Shown one piece after another: positions 43,207-52,134 of a stretch of 64,000 bases of DNA (position 1 is its first letter; each line of letters starts with the position of its first letter). Position numbers and translations under genes: made by a program. The DNA comes from Burkholderia ambifaria. GTDB taxonomy: Bacteria > Pseudomonadota > Gammaproteobacteria > Burkholderiales > Burkholderiaceae. Under the pieces are notes generated by a model. It was not told where the DNA came from. It made no database searches and saw nothing but the letters and a program-made list of their open reading frames with translations. The stretch covers positions 25,555 to 89,554 of the forward strand of contig NZ_LKPJ01000025.1 in the NCBI RefSeq assembly GCF_001443045.1, read 5' to 3'.

Positions 43207-44511
43207 ATGCACCCGGAACTTTCAATGTCGCTGCCCGGCCGGCGAATTGCCGTCGTCGGCGCCGGCATCGCGGGCCTGGCCAGCGCGTACTTGCTGGCCC
43301 GCCGTCACCGTGTGACGCTGTTCGAGGCCGCCGACTACCTCGGCGGTCACACGCACACGGTCGACGTCGACCTCGACGGCGCACGCCACCCCGTCGACAC
43401 GGGATTCCTCGTGTTCAACGACCGGACCTATCCGAACCTGATCGCGCTGTTCGACGAACTGGGCGTGGCCGCCCATTCGACCGACATGTCGTTTTCGGTT
43501 TCGGTCGACGGCGGCCGGCTCGAATGGGCCGGCAGCAACCTGAACACGGTGTTCGCGCAACGCCGCAACCTGTTCTCGCCGACCTTTCTCGGGATGTTGC
43601 GCGACATCCTGCGCTTCAACGCGTCCGCGCACGATCACCTCGAATCGGCGAGCCGGCAGCGTCTTTCGGTCGGGGAACTGCTCACGGCCGGCGGTTACGG
43701 CGCATCATTCCAGCATCACTACCTGCTGCCGATGGCGGCCGCGATCTGGTCGAGCGCGGCCAACGACATCCTGCGGTTTCCGGCGGCGACGTTCCTGCGC
43801 TTCTGCCTGAATCACGCGTTGTTGCAGGTCAACAACCGGCCGACCTGGCGCACCGTCGCGGGCGGCGCGCGGCAGTACGTCGAGCGCATCGCCGCGACGC
43901 TCGACGACGTGCGCGTGAATACGTCGGTCCGCGCGATACGGCGCGACGACGCGGGCGTGACGGTGGCGACCGATACAGCCGGTCACGAGCGTTTCGACGC
44001 GGTCGTGCTCGCGTGCCATGCGCCGACCGGCCTGCGGCTGCTCGCGGATGCCAGCAAGGCCGAGCGCGACGTGCTCGGCGCCGTGCGCTACCAGCACAAC
44101 GTCGCGGTGCTTCATACCGATACCGCGTTACTGCCGCGCCGGCGGCGCGTGTGGTCGGCGTGGAACTACCTAGGCGGCCGGCCGAGGCGCACGGACGGCG
44201 CATCGCCAGTGTGCGTGAGCTACCTGCTCAACCAGTTGCAGCCGCTGCCGTTCCGCTCGCCGGTCGTCGTCACGTTGAATCCGGTCGACGAGCCCGCGCC
44301 CGACACCCAGCTCGGCCGCTACGATTACGAGCACCCGCTGCTCGATCTCGCGGCCGTGGATGCGCAGCATCGTCTGCCGATGCTGCAAGGGCGGCGCAAT
44401 ACGTGGTTTGCGGGAGCGTGGACGGGCTACGGGTTCCATGAGGACGGACTGAAATCGGCGTTGCGCGTCGCCCGCAGCTTCGGCATCGCGCCTGCCTGGG
44501 CTCGCCCATGA
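43207..44511 (+). CDS. FAD-dependent amine-oxidase-like oxidoreductase
   Basis: A 434-residue flavoprotein with the dinucleotide-binding motif IAVVGAGIAGLASAYLL, FEAADYLGGHTHTVDVD and the FAD-contact tail WFAGAWTGYGFHEDG. GGAG lies nine bases before ATG 43207. Its constant neighbours are DUF1365 and Cfa, as in singlet-oxygen-induced operons. It probably oxidises or desaturates a membrane fatty acid (inference). The 92-base gap before it contains CACATGTG (43157-43164) but no clear promoter. Confidence 0.9.
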   Translation: MHPELSMSLPGRRIAVVGAGIAGLASAYLLARRHRVTLFEAADYLGGHTHTVDVDLDGARHPVDTGFLVFNDRTYPNLIALFDELGVAAHSTDMSFSVSVDGGRLEWAGSNLNTVFAQRRNLFSPTFLGMLRDILRFNASAHDHLESASRQRLSVGELLTAGGYGASFQHHYLLPMAAAIWSSAANDILRFPAATFLRFCLNHALLQVNNRPTWRTVAGGARQYVERIAATLDDVRVNTSVRAIRRDDAGVTVATDTAGHERFDAVVLACHAPTGLRLLADASKAERDVLGAVRYQHNVAVLHTDTALLPRRRRVWSAWNYLGGRPRRTDGASPVCVSYLLNQLQPLPFRSPVVVTLNPVDEPAPDTQLGRYDYEHPLLDLAAVDAQHRLPMLQGRRNTWFAGAWTGYGFHEDGLKSALRVARSFGIAPAWARP

Positions 44512-45362
44512 ACGCGCCCTTCGCCCGCGACGGCATAGCCGCCCGGCTTCTCGTCGGCACCGTGATGCATGAACGGCTGCGGCCGGTACGCCATGCGTTC
44601 GCGTACCCGATATTCCAGGTCTGCTGCGACGTCGAGCGGCTGGCCGAGATCGACGCCGGCTGGTTCGGCATCGATCGCTGGGCCCCGCTCGCGCTCGCTT
44701 CCCGCGACTACGGCCCGCGCGACGGCCGCGCGCTCGGCCCGTGGATGCGCGATGTCCTCGCGCACGCCGGCATTCCTGCCGACGGCCCGATCTGGCTGCA
44801 GACGATCCCGCGCGTCTTCGGCTACGCATTCAATCCGGTGAGCTTCTGGTACTGCTACGACCGCGCGGGCCGGCTGCGCGCGCTGTACGCCGATGTGCGC
44901 AACACGTTCGGTGCGCACCACGGCTACCTGCTGAGTGCGATGCGCCACGCGCCTATCGACGCCGACACCGTGCTCGTCTGCCGCAAGACGTTTCACGTCT
45001 CGCCGTTTTGCGACATCGTCGGCGATTACGCGTTTCGCGTGCGTCAGTGCGGCGATCACCTGAGCGTGGCGATCGACTATCGCGACGACGACGGCCTGCT
45101 GCTGCGCACGGCAATCGCCATGCAGTCCGCGCCGCTGACGGCGGCACGCGCATGGCGCGCGCTGGCCCGGCAGCCGCTGAACGCGATCAACGTCGTCATT
45201 CGCATTCATTGGCAAGCGCTGCGGCTGTGGCTCGCACACGTGCCGTTCTACGGCAAGACGCCCCCCGACCGTCCTGCCGCTGCCGATTCGCCATTGTCCC
45301 GTTCGCCGGGCGCGTCGCCACGCGGCCGCTCGGCGATGTCCGATCACGAGGCTCGTCCATGA
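44508..45362 (+). CDS. DUF1365 family protein
   Basis: A 284-residue protein. Family landmarks are GTVMHERLRPVRHAFAYPIF at the start, FGYAFNPVSFWYCYDR in the middle and FHVSPFCDIVGDY later. Function unproven; it is nearly always found between an FAD oxidoreductase and a Cfa-like methyltransferase and is thought to join fatty-acid modification. It overlaps both neighbours as ATGA. Confidence 0.9.
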   Translation: MNAPFARDGIAARLLVGTVMHERLRPVRHAFAYPIFQVCCDVERLAEIDAGWFGIDRWAPLALASRDYGPRDGRALGPWMRDVLAHAGIPADGPIWLQTIPRVFGYAFNPVSFWYCYDRAGRLRALYADVRNTFGAHHGYLLSAMRHAPIDADTVLVCRKTFHVSPFCDIVGDYAFRVRQCGDHLSVAIDYRDDDGLLLRTAIAMQSAPLTAARAWRALARQPLNAINVVIRIHWQALRLWLAHVPFYGKTPPDRPAAADSPLSRSPGASPRGRSAMSDHEARP

Positions 45363-46576
45363 CCTTGCTGCGCCTGCTGTCTCCCGCATCGCAACCGGCG
45401 ATGCCGCTCTCGGCCCGATTGTTCCTCGCGCTGCTCCGGCAAATCCACGACGGGCACCTGACGCTCGTGACGCCCGAAGGCGCGCAGCACGTGTTCGGCG
45501 ATCCGCACTGCCAGCCGGCCGCGACGCTGCAGGTCCGCGACTGGCGGGCATGCCGTGCGATCCTGCGCGCGGGCGACATCGGATTCGCGGAAGCGTATCG
45601 CGCCGGCTGGATCGACACGCCCGAACTCGTCGCGCTGCTGCGCCTCGCGATCCGCAACCAGCCGGTGATCGCGACGACGGTGACCGGCGGCCGCCTGGCG
45701 CGCCTCTGGTACGCGCTGCGCCACCGGCTGAGGATGAATACGCGGGCCGGCAGCCGCCGCAACATCCACGCGCACTACGATCTCGGCAACGACTTTTACG
45801 GATTGTGGCTCGACGACACGTGGACGTATTCGAGCGCATGCTTCGACGGCGACGCGCAGCGTTCGCTCGCCGACGCGCAAGCGGCGAAATATCAGCGCAT
45901 CGTCGATTCGCTCGGCCTGCGCGCCGGCATGCGCGTGCTCGAGATCGGCTGCGGCTGGGGCGGGTTCGCCGTGCATGCCGCACGGCAGGGCATCCGCGTG
46001 CATGGCGTCACCATCTCGCAGGCGCAATACGCGCTGGCCGCCGAGCGCGTTGCGCGCGACGGGCTGTCCGATCGCGTCACGCTCGAATTGCGCGACTATC
46101 GCGACGTCGACGGCCAATACGACGCGATCGTGTCGATCGAAATGTTCGAGGCCGTGGGCGAAACGTTCTGGCCGGTGTACTTCGAAACGCTCAGGCAGCG
46201 CCTGAAGCCCGGTGCTCGCGCGCTGATTCAATCGATCACGATCATCGAGTCGCTATTCGACGCGTACCGCACGTCAAGCGACTTCATTCGCGAGTTCATC
46301 TTTCCCGGCGGGATGCTGCCGAGCCCGGAGCGTTTCGTCGATGCCGCGCGGCGGGCCGGCCTGGCCGCCGAACCGGTGCTCGCGTTCGGCGACGACTACG
46401 CGCGCACGCTGCGCACCTGGCGGGCCGCGTTCGAGGTGCGCATCGACTCGGTGCGCGCGCAACGGTTCGACGAGACGTTCATTCGCACCTGGCGCCTCTA
46501 TCTCGCCTATTGCGAAGCGGGATTTGCCGAGCGGCGGACCGACGTGATGCATTTCATCGTGTCGTCGGGCGGCTGA
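45359..46576 (+). CDS. cfa: Cyclopropane-fatty-acyl-phospholipid synthase
   Basis: A 405-residue enzyme. It has an N-terminal lipid-binding domain, then NIHAHYDLGNDFYGLWLDD and WTYSSACF, SAM motif I VLEIGCGWGGFAVHAA, the conserved SIEMFEAVGE, and EFIFPGGMLPS. It transfers a methylene group from SAM to cis double bonds of phospholipid acyl chains, giving oxidation-resistant membranes. It is the second PF02353-type enzyme in the operon. ATG 45359 overlaps DUF1365 by four bases. Confidence 0.92.
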   Translation: MTLLRLLSPASQPAMPLSARLFLALLRQIHDGHLTLVTPEGAQHVFGDPHCQPAATLQVRDWRACRAILRAGDIGFAEAYRAGWIDTPELVALLRLAIRNQPVIATTVTGGRLARLWYALRHRLRMNTRAGSRRNIHAHYDLGNDFYGLWLDDTWTYSSACFDGDAQRSLADAQAAKYQRIVDSLGLRAGMRVLEIGCGWGGFAVHAARQGIRVHGVTISQAQYALAAERVARDGLSDRVTLELRDYRDVDGQYDAIVSIEMFEAVGETFWPVYFETLRQRLKPGARALIQSITIIESLFDAYRTSSDFIREFIFPGGMLPSPERFVDAARRAGLAAEPVLAFGDDYARTLRTWRAAFEVRIDSVRAQRFDETFIRTWRLYLAYCEAGFAERRTDVMHFIVSSGG

Positions 46577-46577
46577 C

Positions 46578-47111
46578 ATGCGGCGCCGGCTTGCGATGCT
46601 CGCCGCGGCCGCGGCCGCGGCGCTGGCTGCACCCTTGTTCGCCGGCGCGAGCTGCGTCGACGACATCGCATCGGCGCAACTGATCGGATCCGGCCGGTTC
46701 TGCATACTGGGCATCTGCCTGTACGACGCCCAGCTGTGGGCGCCCCGGCCCCCCGGCGCGTTCGACACGCCGTTTGCGTTGTCGCTTGCCTACCGTCACG
46801 ACGTGAAAGGCGAGCGGCTCGTCTCGACGGGTATGGACGAGATCGAGCGCCTCGCACCCGCGCCGCTGCCCGCTGCGACGCTCGATGCATGGCGCCGCGA
46901 TATCGAACGGGCGTTCACCGACGTATCGCGCGGCGACGTGCTGTGCGGTGTGTATGTGCCCCAGCGCGGCGCACGCTTCTACACCAACGGCCGCCTCACG
47001 GCCGACGTGACCGACCCGGCGTTCGCGCGCGCATTCTTCTCGATCTGGCTCGACCCGCGCACGCGGGCAAAGTCGTTGCGCCGTCAGTTGCTGGGCGACG
47101 ATGCGCGCTGA
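46578..47111 (+). CDS. Chalcone-isomerase-like secreted protein
   Basis: A 177-residue exported protein with an Ala-rich signal peptide (about 1-23). The chalcone-isomerase-like domain shows GSGRFCILGICLYDAQLWAP, FALSLAYRHDVKGERLV and FFSIWLDP. Bacterial members are not proven isomerases; some bind fatty acids. It starts one base after the cfa stop and closes the operon. It has two to three Cys residues near the N-terminus that could form a periplasmic disulfide. Confidence 0.85.
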   Translation: MRRRLAMLAAAAAAALAAPLFAGASCVDDIASAQLIGSGRFCILGICLYDAQLWAPRPPGAFDTPFALSLAYRHDVKGERLVSTGMDEIERLAPAPLPAATLDAWRRDIERAFTDVSRGDVLCGVYVPQRGARFYTNGRLTADVTDPAFARAFFSIWLDPRTRAKSLRRQLLGDDAR

Positions 47112-47205
47112 TTCGACGATGAGCGGTGATGGTCCGGTGTATCGACGCCGGCAGCGCCGCGCGACCGGACAGTTCGCCAGGCCCCGTCTCGACGCGTGAT
47201 TCGCC

Positions 47206-47376
47206 ATGGTCAACAAGATGCACTTGCCTGAGAAGACATGCGAGACCTGCGGCTTGCCTTTCAGCTGGAGAAAGAAATGGAAAGCCGCCTGGGACGAAGT
47301 CCGATATTGCTCGGAGCGTTGCCGTCGGAATCGGCGGCCGCCTTCCCGCATGAAGCCAAACGCTGCACGTTGGTGA
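47206..47376 (+). CDS. DUF2256 zinc-ribbon mini-protein
   Basis: A 56-residue protein easily missed by length filters. It contains TCETCGLPFSWRKKWKAAWD, then VRYCSERCRR: four Cys as C-x2-C ... C-x3-C, the DUF2256 pattern. The family is repeatedly found next to photolyase/cryptochrome genes, as here, and its function is unknown. ATG 47206 gives the family N-terminus (LPEKTC); no strong ribosome site is seen. Confidence 0.85.
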   Translation: MVNKMHLPEKTCETCGLPFSWRKKWKAAWDEVRYCSERCRRNRRPPSRMKPNAARW

Positions 47377-47934
47377 CTTCGCGTTGATGAGCCGGTCGCG
47401 AGCAGCGCGCGGGCCCGGATAGCGCTTCGATCCGAGACGGAATGCTCGCGCCTGTTTCGGGGAATCGGGATCGATCGGCGCCGGTGCGCGCAGGCGCGGT
47501 CGTCAGAGCAGTCCTCCCTCTTCCTCGTGGCCGTCTGGTTGCCTCTAGGCGGTTCACTCCGCCCCGTTTCAACTACACGACGCTTGCATGAACGGCCGCG
47601 GACCGGATCCCGCCGTATCGACACGCAAATGTGCGACACGGCCGATGCGTGCATCGAAATCGCACACCTTCCGGCGTACTTTCTGGCCCGTCGTGGCAAA
47701 AAATTAACCACCACCCCATTGACCCCGGAAATCGTTTCATACGCCACGCCAACACGAAATTCCCTTGCACAAATGAGCATTCACGTGCTCGTAACGCAAC
47801 CTTACAGAACCTACGCAGCAAATGACTCAAAATAATCCGGTACAAATTCTTCTGTGAATCACGTTTTCGCTTCACTTTCCGGAAAATTTGCATACAATCC
47901 AGCTGTGACGCATGAATCGACCGAGGGAGGTCCC
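47377..47934. other. 558-base gap with promoter of the HTH-less regulator
   Basis: No gene is supported. Near its right end, TTTGCATACAATCC includes TACAAT at 47893-47898, and the same TGC-TACAATCC block lies before the intact LitR-like gene (54936-54941). The middle, about 47690-47830, is AT-richer than its surroundings. Confidence 0.45.
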
Positions 47935-48750
47935 GTGCCAACACGCAATCACGACATCAAGCCGCGCCGGTTTCCGGCGTGTCCGGCTTCATGGATGACG
48001 CGCGTGTCCGTCGCCCCGGCACGCAGCCCGTTACACCACGCCGGTGCGGCGCTCGACCGGCCGATTGCATCGCGCTTGCGGGTCGCCGCGCAGCAGCGCG
48101 GCCAACGCTGCCGGCGCCGCTCGCCGCAGGTGACCGACCGGTGTGCAAGCGCCAGCCTGCACGGCGCACTGCCCGAACAGCGATCGAACACCGTCGCGGC
48201 TTGCGTGTGTCCGACGCTACTCGTTACGGGCGTCATGACTGCATCCGACGAAACGATCGAGCAAGCCGGCCTGCACGTCAGCGAGCGCGTCGAGTCGGTG
48301 CCGCGGGCGCTAAGACAGCCGGGCCCGGCTGTCGACGCCCTGATCGCCGAGGTCTCGTCGTTGCATATGGCTCTGGCGATTCAATTCGTGTCGCTGGCAC
48401 AGGCGCGCCGTGTCCGCGCGGCCGCGATCATCTATGAGTACGGCAGCGTGCAAGCCCTCTCTTTGATCCGCCTTGCAGGGTTCCACCTGTTTCACTCGGT
48501 CGGCGGCCGCGTCGACCAGGCGTTCGTCCTGGCCAGGTTGCAACAGTCCGCCGCCGTCATGCTCGCAGCGAAGCCGACGGCGAACGACCCAATGTTGCGG
48601 TTCCGCCGGGACGTCGGCGGCTGGGCCCCGGCAACGCCAATGGGTCCGTCGTGCGCGATCAGGACCGGATCTCCGGTGACGCTGCCGGGCCGCCATGCAC
48701 GCCCGCGCACGCCAGGTGAGCGCCGCCCCGTCGGCGCATCGTCGAAATAG
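47935..48750 (+). pseudogene. LitR-like sensory-domain protein without a helix-turn-helix
   Basis: GTG 47935 with GAGGGAGG upstream opens a 271-residue frame. Residues about 90-220 align with the sensory half of the MerR-family regulator at 54979: SDETIEQAGLHVSERVESV, VDALIAEVSSLHMALAIQFV, AAIIYEYGSVQALSLIRLAGF. The first 90 residues show no MerR HTH, and the C-terminus is shortened. Either the DNA-binding part has decayed, making it a pseudogene, or this is a sensor-only partner that could dimerise with the intact regulator. The frame is free of stops, but that is common at this G+C content. Confidence 0.6.
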
Positions 48751-48849
48751 CGGCGGCGTTCGCCCTGTTTTTATCGAAGAAACACAGGCAAATCATCGCC
48801 TCTGTCGCGATCCATCGCATGACCCCCTAACCTCGAGAAACGAACCGAA

Positions 48850-49581
48850 ATGGGCAATCTGATCGACGCTCCCGAACACACCTTGACTGCGATCGACGAG
48901 GGCATTCCTCTGTCGCACATCATCCGTCGTCGGCTCGAGAACGCGGGCGTGCGCTTCCATGCAAACGACAACATCGCCGCGCACCTGCGCGACGGCGAAC
49001 TGGAGGCGTTGCAGAACGAAGTTGCGCAGGGAATGGAAGCGGTGCTGCGCTCGCTCGTGATCGATGTCGACAACGACCACAACACCCGGGAAACCTCGCG
49101 GCGCGTCGCGAAGATGTTCATCCGCGAAGTGTTCGCGGGCCGCTACGACGCGGCGCCGTCGGTCACCGAATTCCCGAACGTCGAGCGGCTGGACGAGCTG
49201 CTGATCGTCGGGCCGCTGCGCGTGCGCAGCGCCTGCTCGCATCATCTCTGCCCGATCATGGGCCGGATCTGGATCGGCGTGCTGCCTAGCGCCGCGTCGA
49301 ATCTGATCGGCCTGTCGAAGTACGGAAGGCTGGTGAACTGGGTCATGACGCGCCCGCAGATCCAGGAAGAAGCGGTCAAGCAGATCGCCGACCTCCTCGA
49401 ATCGCGCATCTCGCCCGACGGGCTTGCCGTCGTACTCGAGGCCGAGCACTTCTGCATGCATTGGCGCGGCACCAAGGACGACCAGGCAAAAATGACCAAC
49501 AGCGTGATGCGCGGGAAATTTCTCGCGGACGCATCGCTTCGCCGAGAGTTTCTCGCCTTGTTGTCCGGAAAGAATGCGTAA
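48850..49581 (+). CDS. folE: GTP cyclohydrolase I
   Basis: A 243-residue type I enzyme that converts GTP to dihydroneopterin triphosphate, the first step of folate and pterin synthesis. Zn and active-site motifs are VRSACSHHLCPIMGRIWIG, GLSKYGRLVNW and EAEHFCMHWRG. It is slightly divergent from housekeeping FolE (EAEHFCMHWRG rather than EAxHxCMxxRG), so this is a second, stress-linked copy. It may feed the folate antenna pigment of the photolyase at 58044 (inference). Its stop overlaps a possible start of the next sigma-factor frame. Confidence 0.92.
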   Translation: MGNLIDAPEHTLTAIDEGIPLSHIIRRRLENAGVRFHANDNIAAHLRDGELEALQNEVAQGMEAVLRSLVIDVDNDHNTRETSRRVAKMFIREVFAGRYDAAPSVTEFPNVERLDELLIVGPLRVRSACSHHLCPIMGRIWIGVLPSAASNLIGLSKYGRLVNWVMTRPQIQEEAVKQIADLLESRISPDGLAVVLEAEHFCMHWRGTKDDQAKMTNSVMRGKFLADASLRREFLALLSGKNA

Positions 49582-49697
49582 TGCGCGCGACAGGCATTCG
49601 CGACGAATGCGATGGCACCGTGCCCGGCCATGAGACGCGCCCGCTCGTCGCCGCGGGCGCGCAACAGCAGGAAGCGCAAAGCCATACGGAGTTCCCG

Positions 49698-50402
49698 ATG
49701 AACTGCTCGCACGATTCGCTCCGCCCGTCTTCCGGCCAGGGTCGATCGACGAAGCCGCATTCAGGCAGGCAGCCACGCCGGGGCGCGTCCCGCGGGAGGT
49801 CGCGCCCCGGCGGCAGAACCGAACTCACCGCCGATGCGGTCGTTCAGCCCGACGAAGCATCCGACGCGCATGCGGAACTCGACCAATTGCTGTCGCGCGT
49901 CGCCGCCGGCGACGAGCATGCGTTCGCGCAGCTGTATCGATCGACGGCTGCGCGGCTGTACGGCGCGATCGTCCGGATGATCCGCGACCGCCACGAAGCG
50001 GAGGACCTGCTTCAGGACGTATTCACGACGGCGTGGCGTCGCGCCGATTCATTCGACGCCGGACGCGGCACGGCGATGACATGGCTGATGACGCTCGCAC
50101 GCAATCGGACCATCGACCGGATCAGGCGGCACCGCGAGCTTCCGCTCGACGACGAACTGGCGCTGTCGATCCCCGACGAAAACCCGACTCCCGATCTCGG
50201 CGCGCAGGCGAGCCAGGAGCGCCTGCGTCTGGAGCGCGGGCTCGCGCATCTGGGCGAACGGCAGGCGTATGTGCTGCGGGAAGCGTTTCATGGCGGCGCG
50301 TCGTATGCGGAGCTGGCCGAACGCATGCAGGTGCCGCTCGGCACGATGAAGAGCTGGATTCGCCGCAGCCTGATGCGACTCAAGATGTATCTCGAGCAAT
50401 GA
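49698..50402 (+). CDS. ECF RNA polymerase sigma factor, no adjacent anti-sigma
   Basis: A 234-residue ECF sigma factor closely related to that at 39070: FAQLYRSTAARLYGAIVRMI, HEAEDLLQDVFTTAWRRAD, MTWLMTLARNRTIDRIRRHR and PLGTMKSWIRRSLMRL. ATG 49698 is chosen with GGAG six bases upstream; ATG 49581, overlapping the folE stop, would add 39 residues. No anti-sigma gene follows, only a leftward DUF3429 gene, so it may be controlled at transcription by the LitR-like system or share the anti-sigma at 39678. Confidence 0.9.
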   Translation: MNCSHDSLRPSSGQGRSTKPHSGRQPRRGASRGRSRPGGRTELTADAVVQPDEASDAHAELDQLLSRVAAGDEHAFAQLYRSTAARLYGAIVRMIRDRHEAEDLLQDVFTTAWRRADSFDAGRGTAMTWLMTLARNRTIDRIRRHRELPLDDELALSIPDENPTPDLGAQASQERLRLERGLAHLGERQAYVLREAFHGGASYAELAERMQVPLGTMKSWIRRSLMRLKMYLEQ

Positions 50403-50623
50403 GCGCGCGAATCACTTCGCGGTTCGATCACGCTGCGCGGGTCGGACCGCGCGGCCGTTGAATCGGCATTTGCAGCGGCGGGGGCAGCGCGCCGCTGACT
50501 CGATGGAGAAGCGACAGTATCGCCGCCGCGGGCCTGCGATATTTCATCGTGATGCCGCCGAATCCGATGCTCCGACACTCGGGTCGGCGAGCTGTTCGGG
50601 ACGTCACCACGGAAGGATCCGGA

Positions 50624-51082
50624 TCAACCGTTCATCGAAGGCATGGCGGCCAGCAGCGAGAGACTTGCCACACTCGTCAGCAGGCACCGCAACGCGAAAT
50701 ACCAGGCCGGAATGAAATCCTTTCTCCACAGCACGCCGTCGACGGCCGCACAGGCGACGAGCACGATCGCCATTGCCGTGAGCCGCGCGCCGATGCCCGG
50801 CATCATGAGCACGGCCCACGCCATCAATGCGGGGATCACGCTCCATCCGTAGAGAATGTGCTGGCGGGGCGGCGATTCGGACGCGCGCAGCGCGACACCC
50901 CAATGCACGGCCCCGACGAACGACGCGATACACGCGGCGTAGTTCAGCAGCGCGTGCACGTAATCGTCATTGGCAGCCGACGCGTGGACACTCAGCCACG
51001 ACAGCGCGACGAACGGCGCCAGGCCGGCCAGCGCCAACGCTGCGGGAACGCGGTAACGATGCAGCGCCGCACGCTTGATCAT
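50624..51082 (-). CDS. DUF3429 membrane protein
   Basis: A 152-residue protein with about five hydrophobic helices; the family motif FVGAVHWGVAL lies near residue 56. Function unknown; members often lie next to photolyase genes. ATG 51082 overlaps the upstream SDR stop as ATGA. The 220-base gap on its left (50403-50623), after the sigma factor, shows nothing recognisable. Confidence 0.85.
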   Translation of the reverse strand: MIKRAALHRYRVPAALALAGLAPFVALSWLSVHASAANDDYVHALLNYAACIASFVGAVHWGVALRASESPPRQHILYGWSVIPALMAWAVLMMPGIGARLTAMAIVLVACAAVDGVLWRKDFIPAWYFALRCLLTSVASLSLLAAMPSMNG

Positions 51083-51831
51083 GACCTCGGCGAAACGATC
51101 AGCGCGCCCTGGCCGCCATCGACGCCAAATTGCTGGCCGGTCACCCATGACGCATCGGCGCTCAACAGGAACGCCGCAAGCGCGGCGGGATCGTCGCCGA
51201 CGCCGAGTCGTCCGAGCGGATTGGCGTCCGCGAGGCGCTTCGCGACCTGCGGCGCACTCGTCAGACGCGCGGACATCGACGAGACGATCAGGCCGGGATG
51301 AATGCAGTTGACGCGAATCCCGCGCGCCGCGTAGGTGGCGGCCGCCACCTGCGCGAGCGCGCCAACCGCGGCTTTCGCGCTGGCGATGGCTTCATGGTTC
51401 GGGAACCCGGTTCTCGACGCGACACTGCCGAACAGCACCGCACTGCCCCCGGCCTGAGCGGCGAGCAACATGCGTACGAACGCGCGCAATGCGTTCCATG
51501 CCGAGAAGTAATTCGCCGCGAACGCGTCATGCAGTTCGGAATCCGAAGTCGAATGCATCGGCTTGACGACGATCGAGCCGACGCAATGCGCAAGCCCGTC
51601 CGGCACGCCGAATCGCTCGACGCCTGCCTCGAGCGCCCGATCGAGCGCCGCCGCATCAGTCGCATCGGCGGGCGCAACGACCACTCGCTCGCGCGACATC
51701 GTGTCGGCAAGGGCGCCGAGACTATCAGCGTGTCGGGCTGTGAGCACCATTGAAACGCCCTTGGCGTCCAGCCGACGCGCAAGTGCGCTGCCAACGGCTC
51801 CCGTTGCCCCGCAAATCCAGACAAAAGCCAT
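51079..51831 (-). CDS. SDR-family protein of photolyase clusters, active-site Tyr missing
   Basis: A 250-residue Rossmann protein: WICGATGAVGSALARRL, catalytic Ser in FGSVASRTG, then NHEAIASAKAAVGALAQ, where Ile stands at the place of the Tyr in YxxxK although Lys is kept. This NHEAIA-type motif recurs in the group that accompanies photolyases, so it is a family trait. GGAG lies six bases before ATG 51831. It is translated with DUF3429 and divergent from the FAD protein at 52135. Redox substrate unknown. Confidence 0.85.
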   Translation of the reverse strand: MAFVWICGATGAVGSALARRLDAKGVSMVLTARHADSLGALADTMSRERVVVAPADATDAAALDRALEAGVERFGVPDGLAHCVGSIVVKPMHSTSDSELHDAFAANYFSAWNALRAFVRMLLAAQAGGSAVLFGSVASRTGFPNHEAIASAKAAVGALAQVAAATYAARGIRVNCIHPGLIVSSMSARLTSAPQVAKRLADANPLGRLGVGDDPAALAAFLLSADASWVTGQQFGVDGGQGALIVSPRS

Positions 51832-52134
51832 GGTGACTCCTGTTGCAAGCACCCTTCCCGCGCGGCGACTCCGGCTCCGGCTCCTGCGCGCGCGGCGCTC
51901 GACGACCGCCGCACGATGCGCAGCCGGGCCGCGACATGCCGTTTGTTCACAGTTTCTATTCTATGCCAATTCCCGGCAGGATGAAGCGATATAACGACTC
52001 ACTACGACTTAACGAGTCAAAATCTACGTGTCACATGTCACAAATATCGGCTTCATATACCCGCGTGTGACGTAGAATTCAATATGAGCGCGAAGAATTT
52101 GCGCAATATTCTACATTTTTTTAAGACGAATCAG
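51832..52134. promoter_or_regulatory. Divergent promoter region of SDR and FAD-oxidoreductase genes
   Basis: This 303-base region is AT-richer in its right half. It contains GTGTCACATGTCACAA (52029-52044) and GTGTGACGTAG further right (52065-52075), which look like tandem regulator sites with a TGTCAC/GTGACG core. No gene is seen. An in-frame ATG at 52084 could extend the FAD protein by 17 residues but lacks a ribosome site. Confidence 0.4.

Noticed and set aside
46554..47780. Long minus-strand frame over the chalcone-isomerase-like and DUF2256 genes
   Set aside because: Arg-rich, no domain, and conflicts with two plus-strand genes with family signatures.
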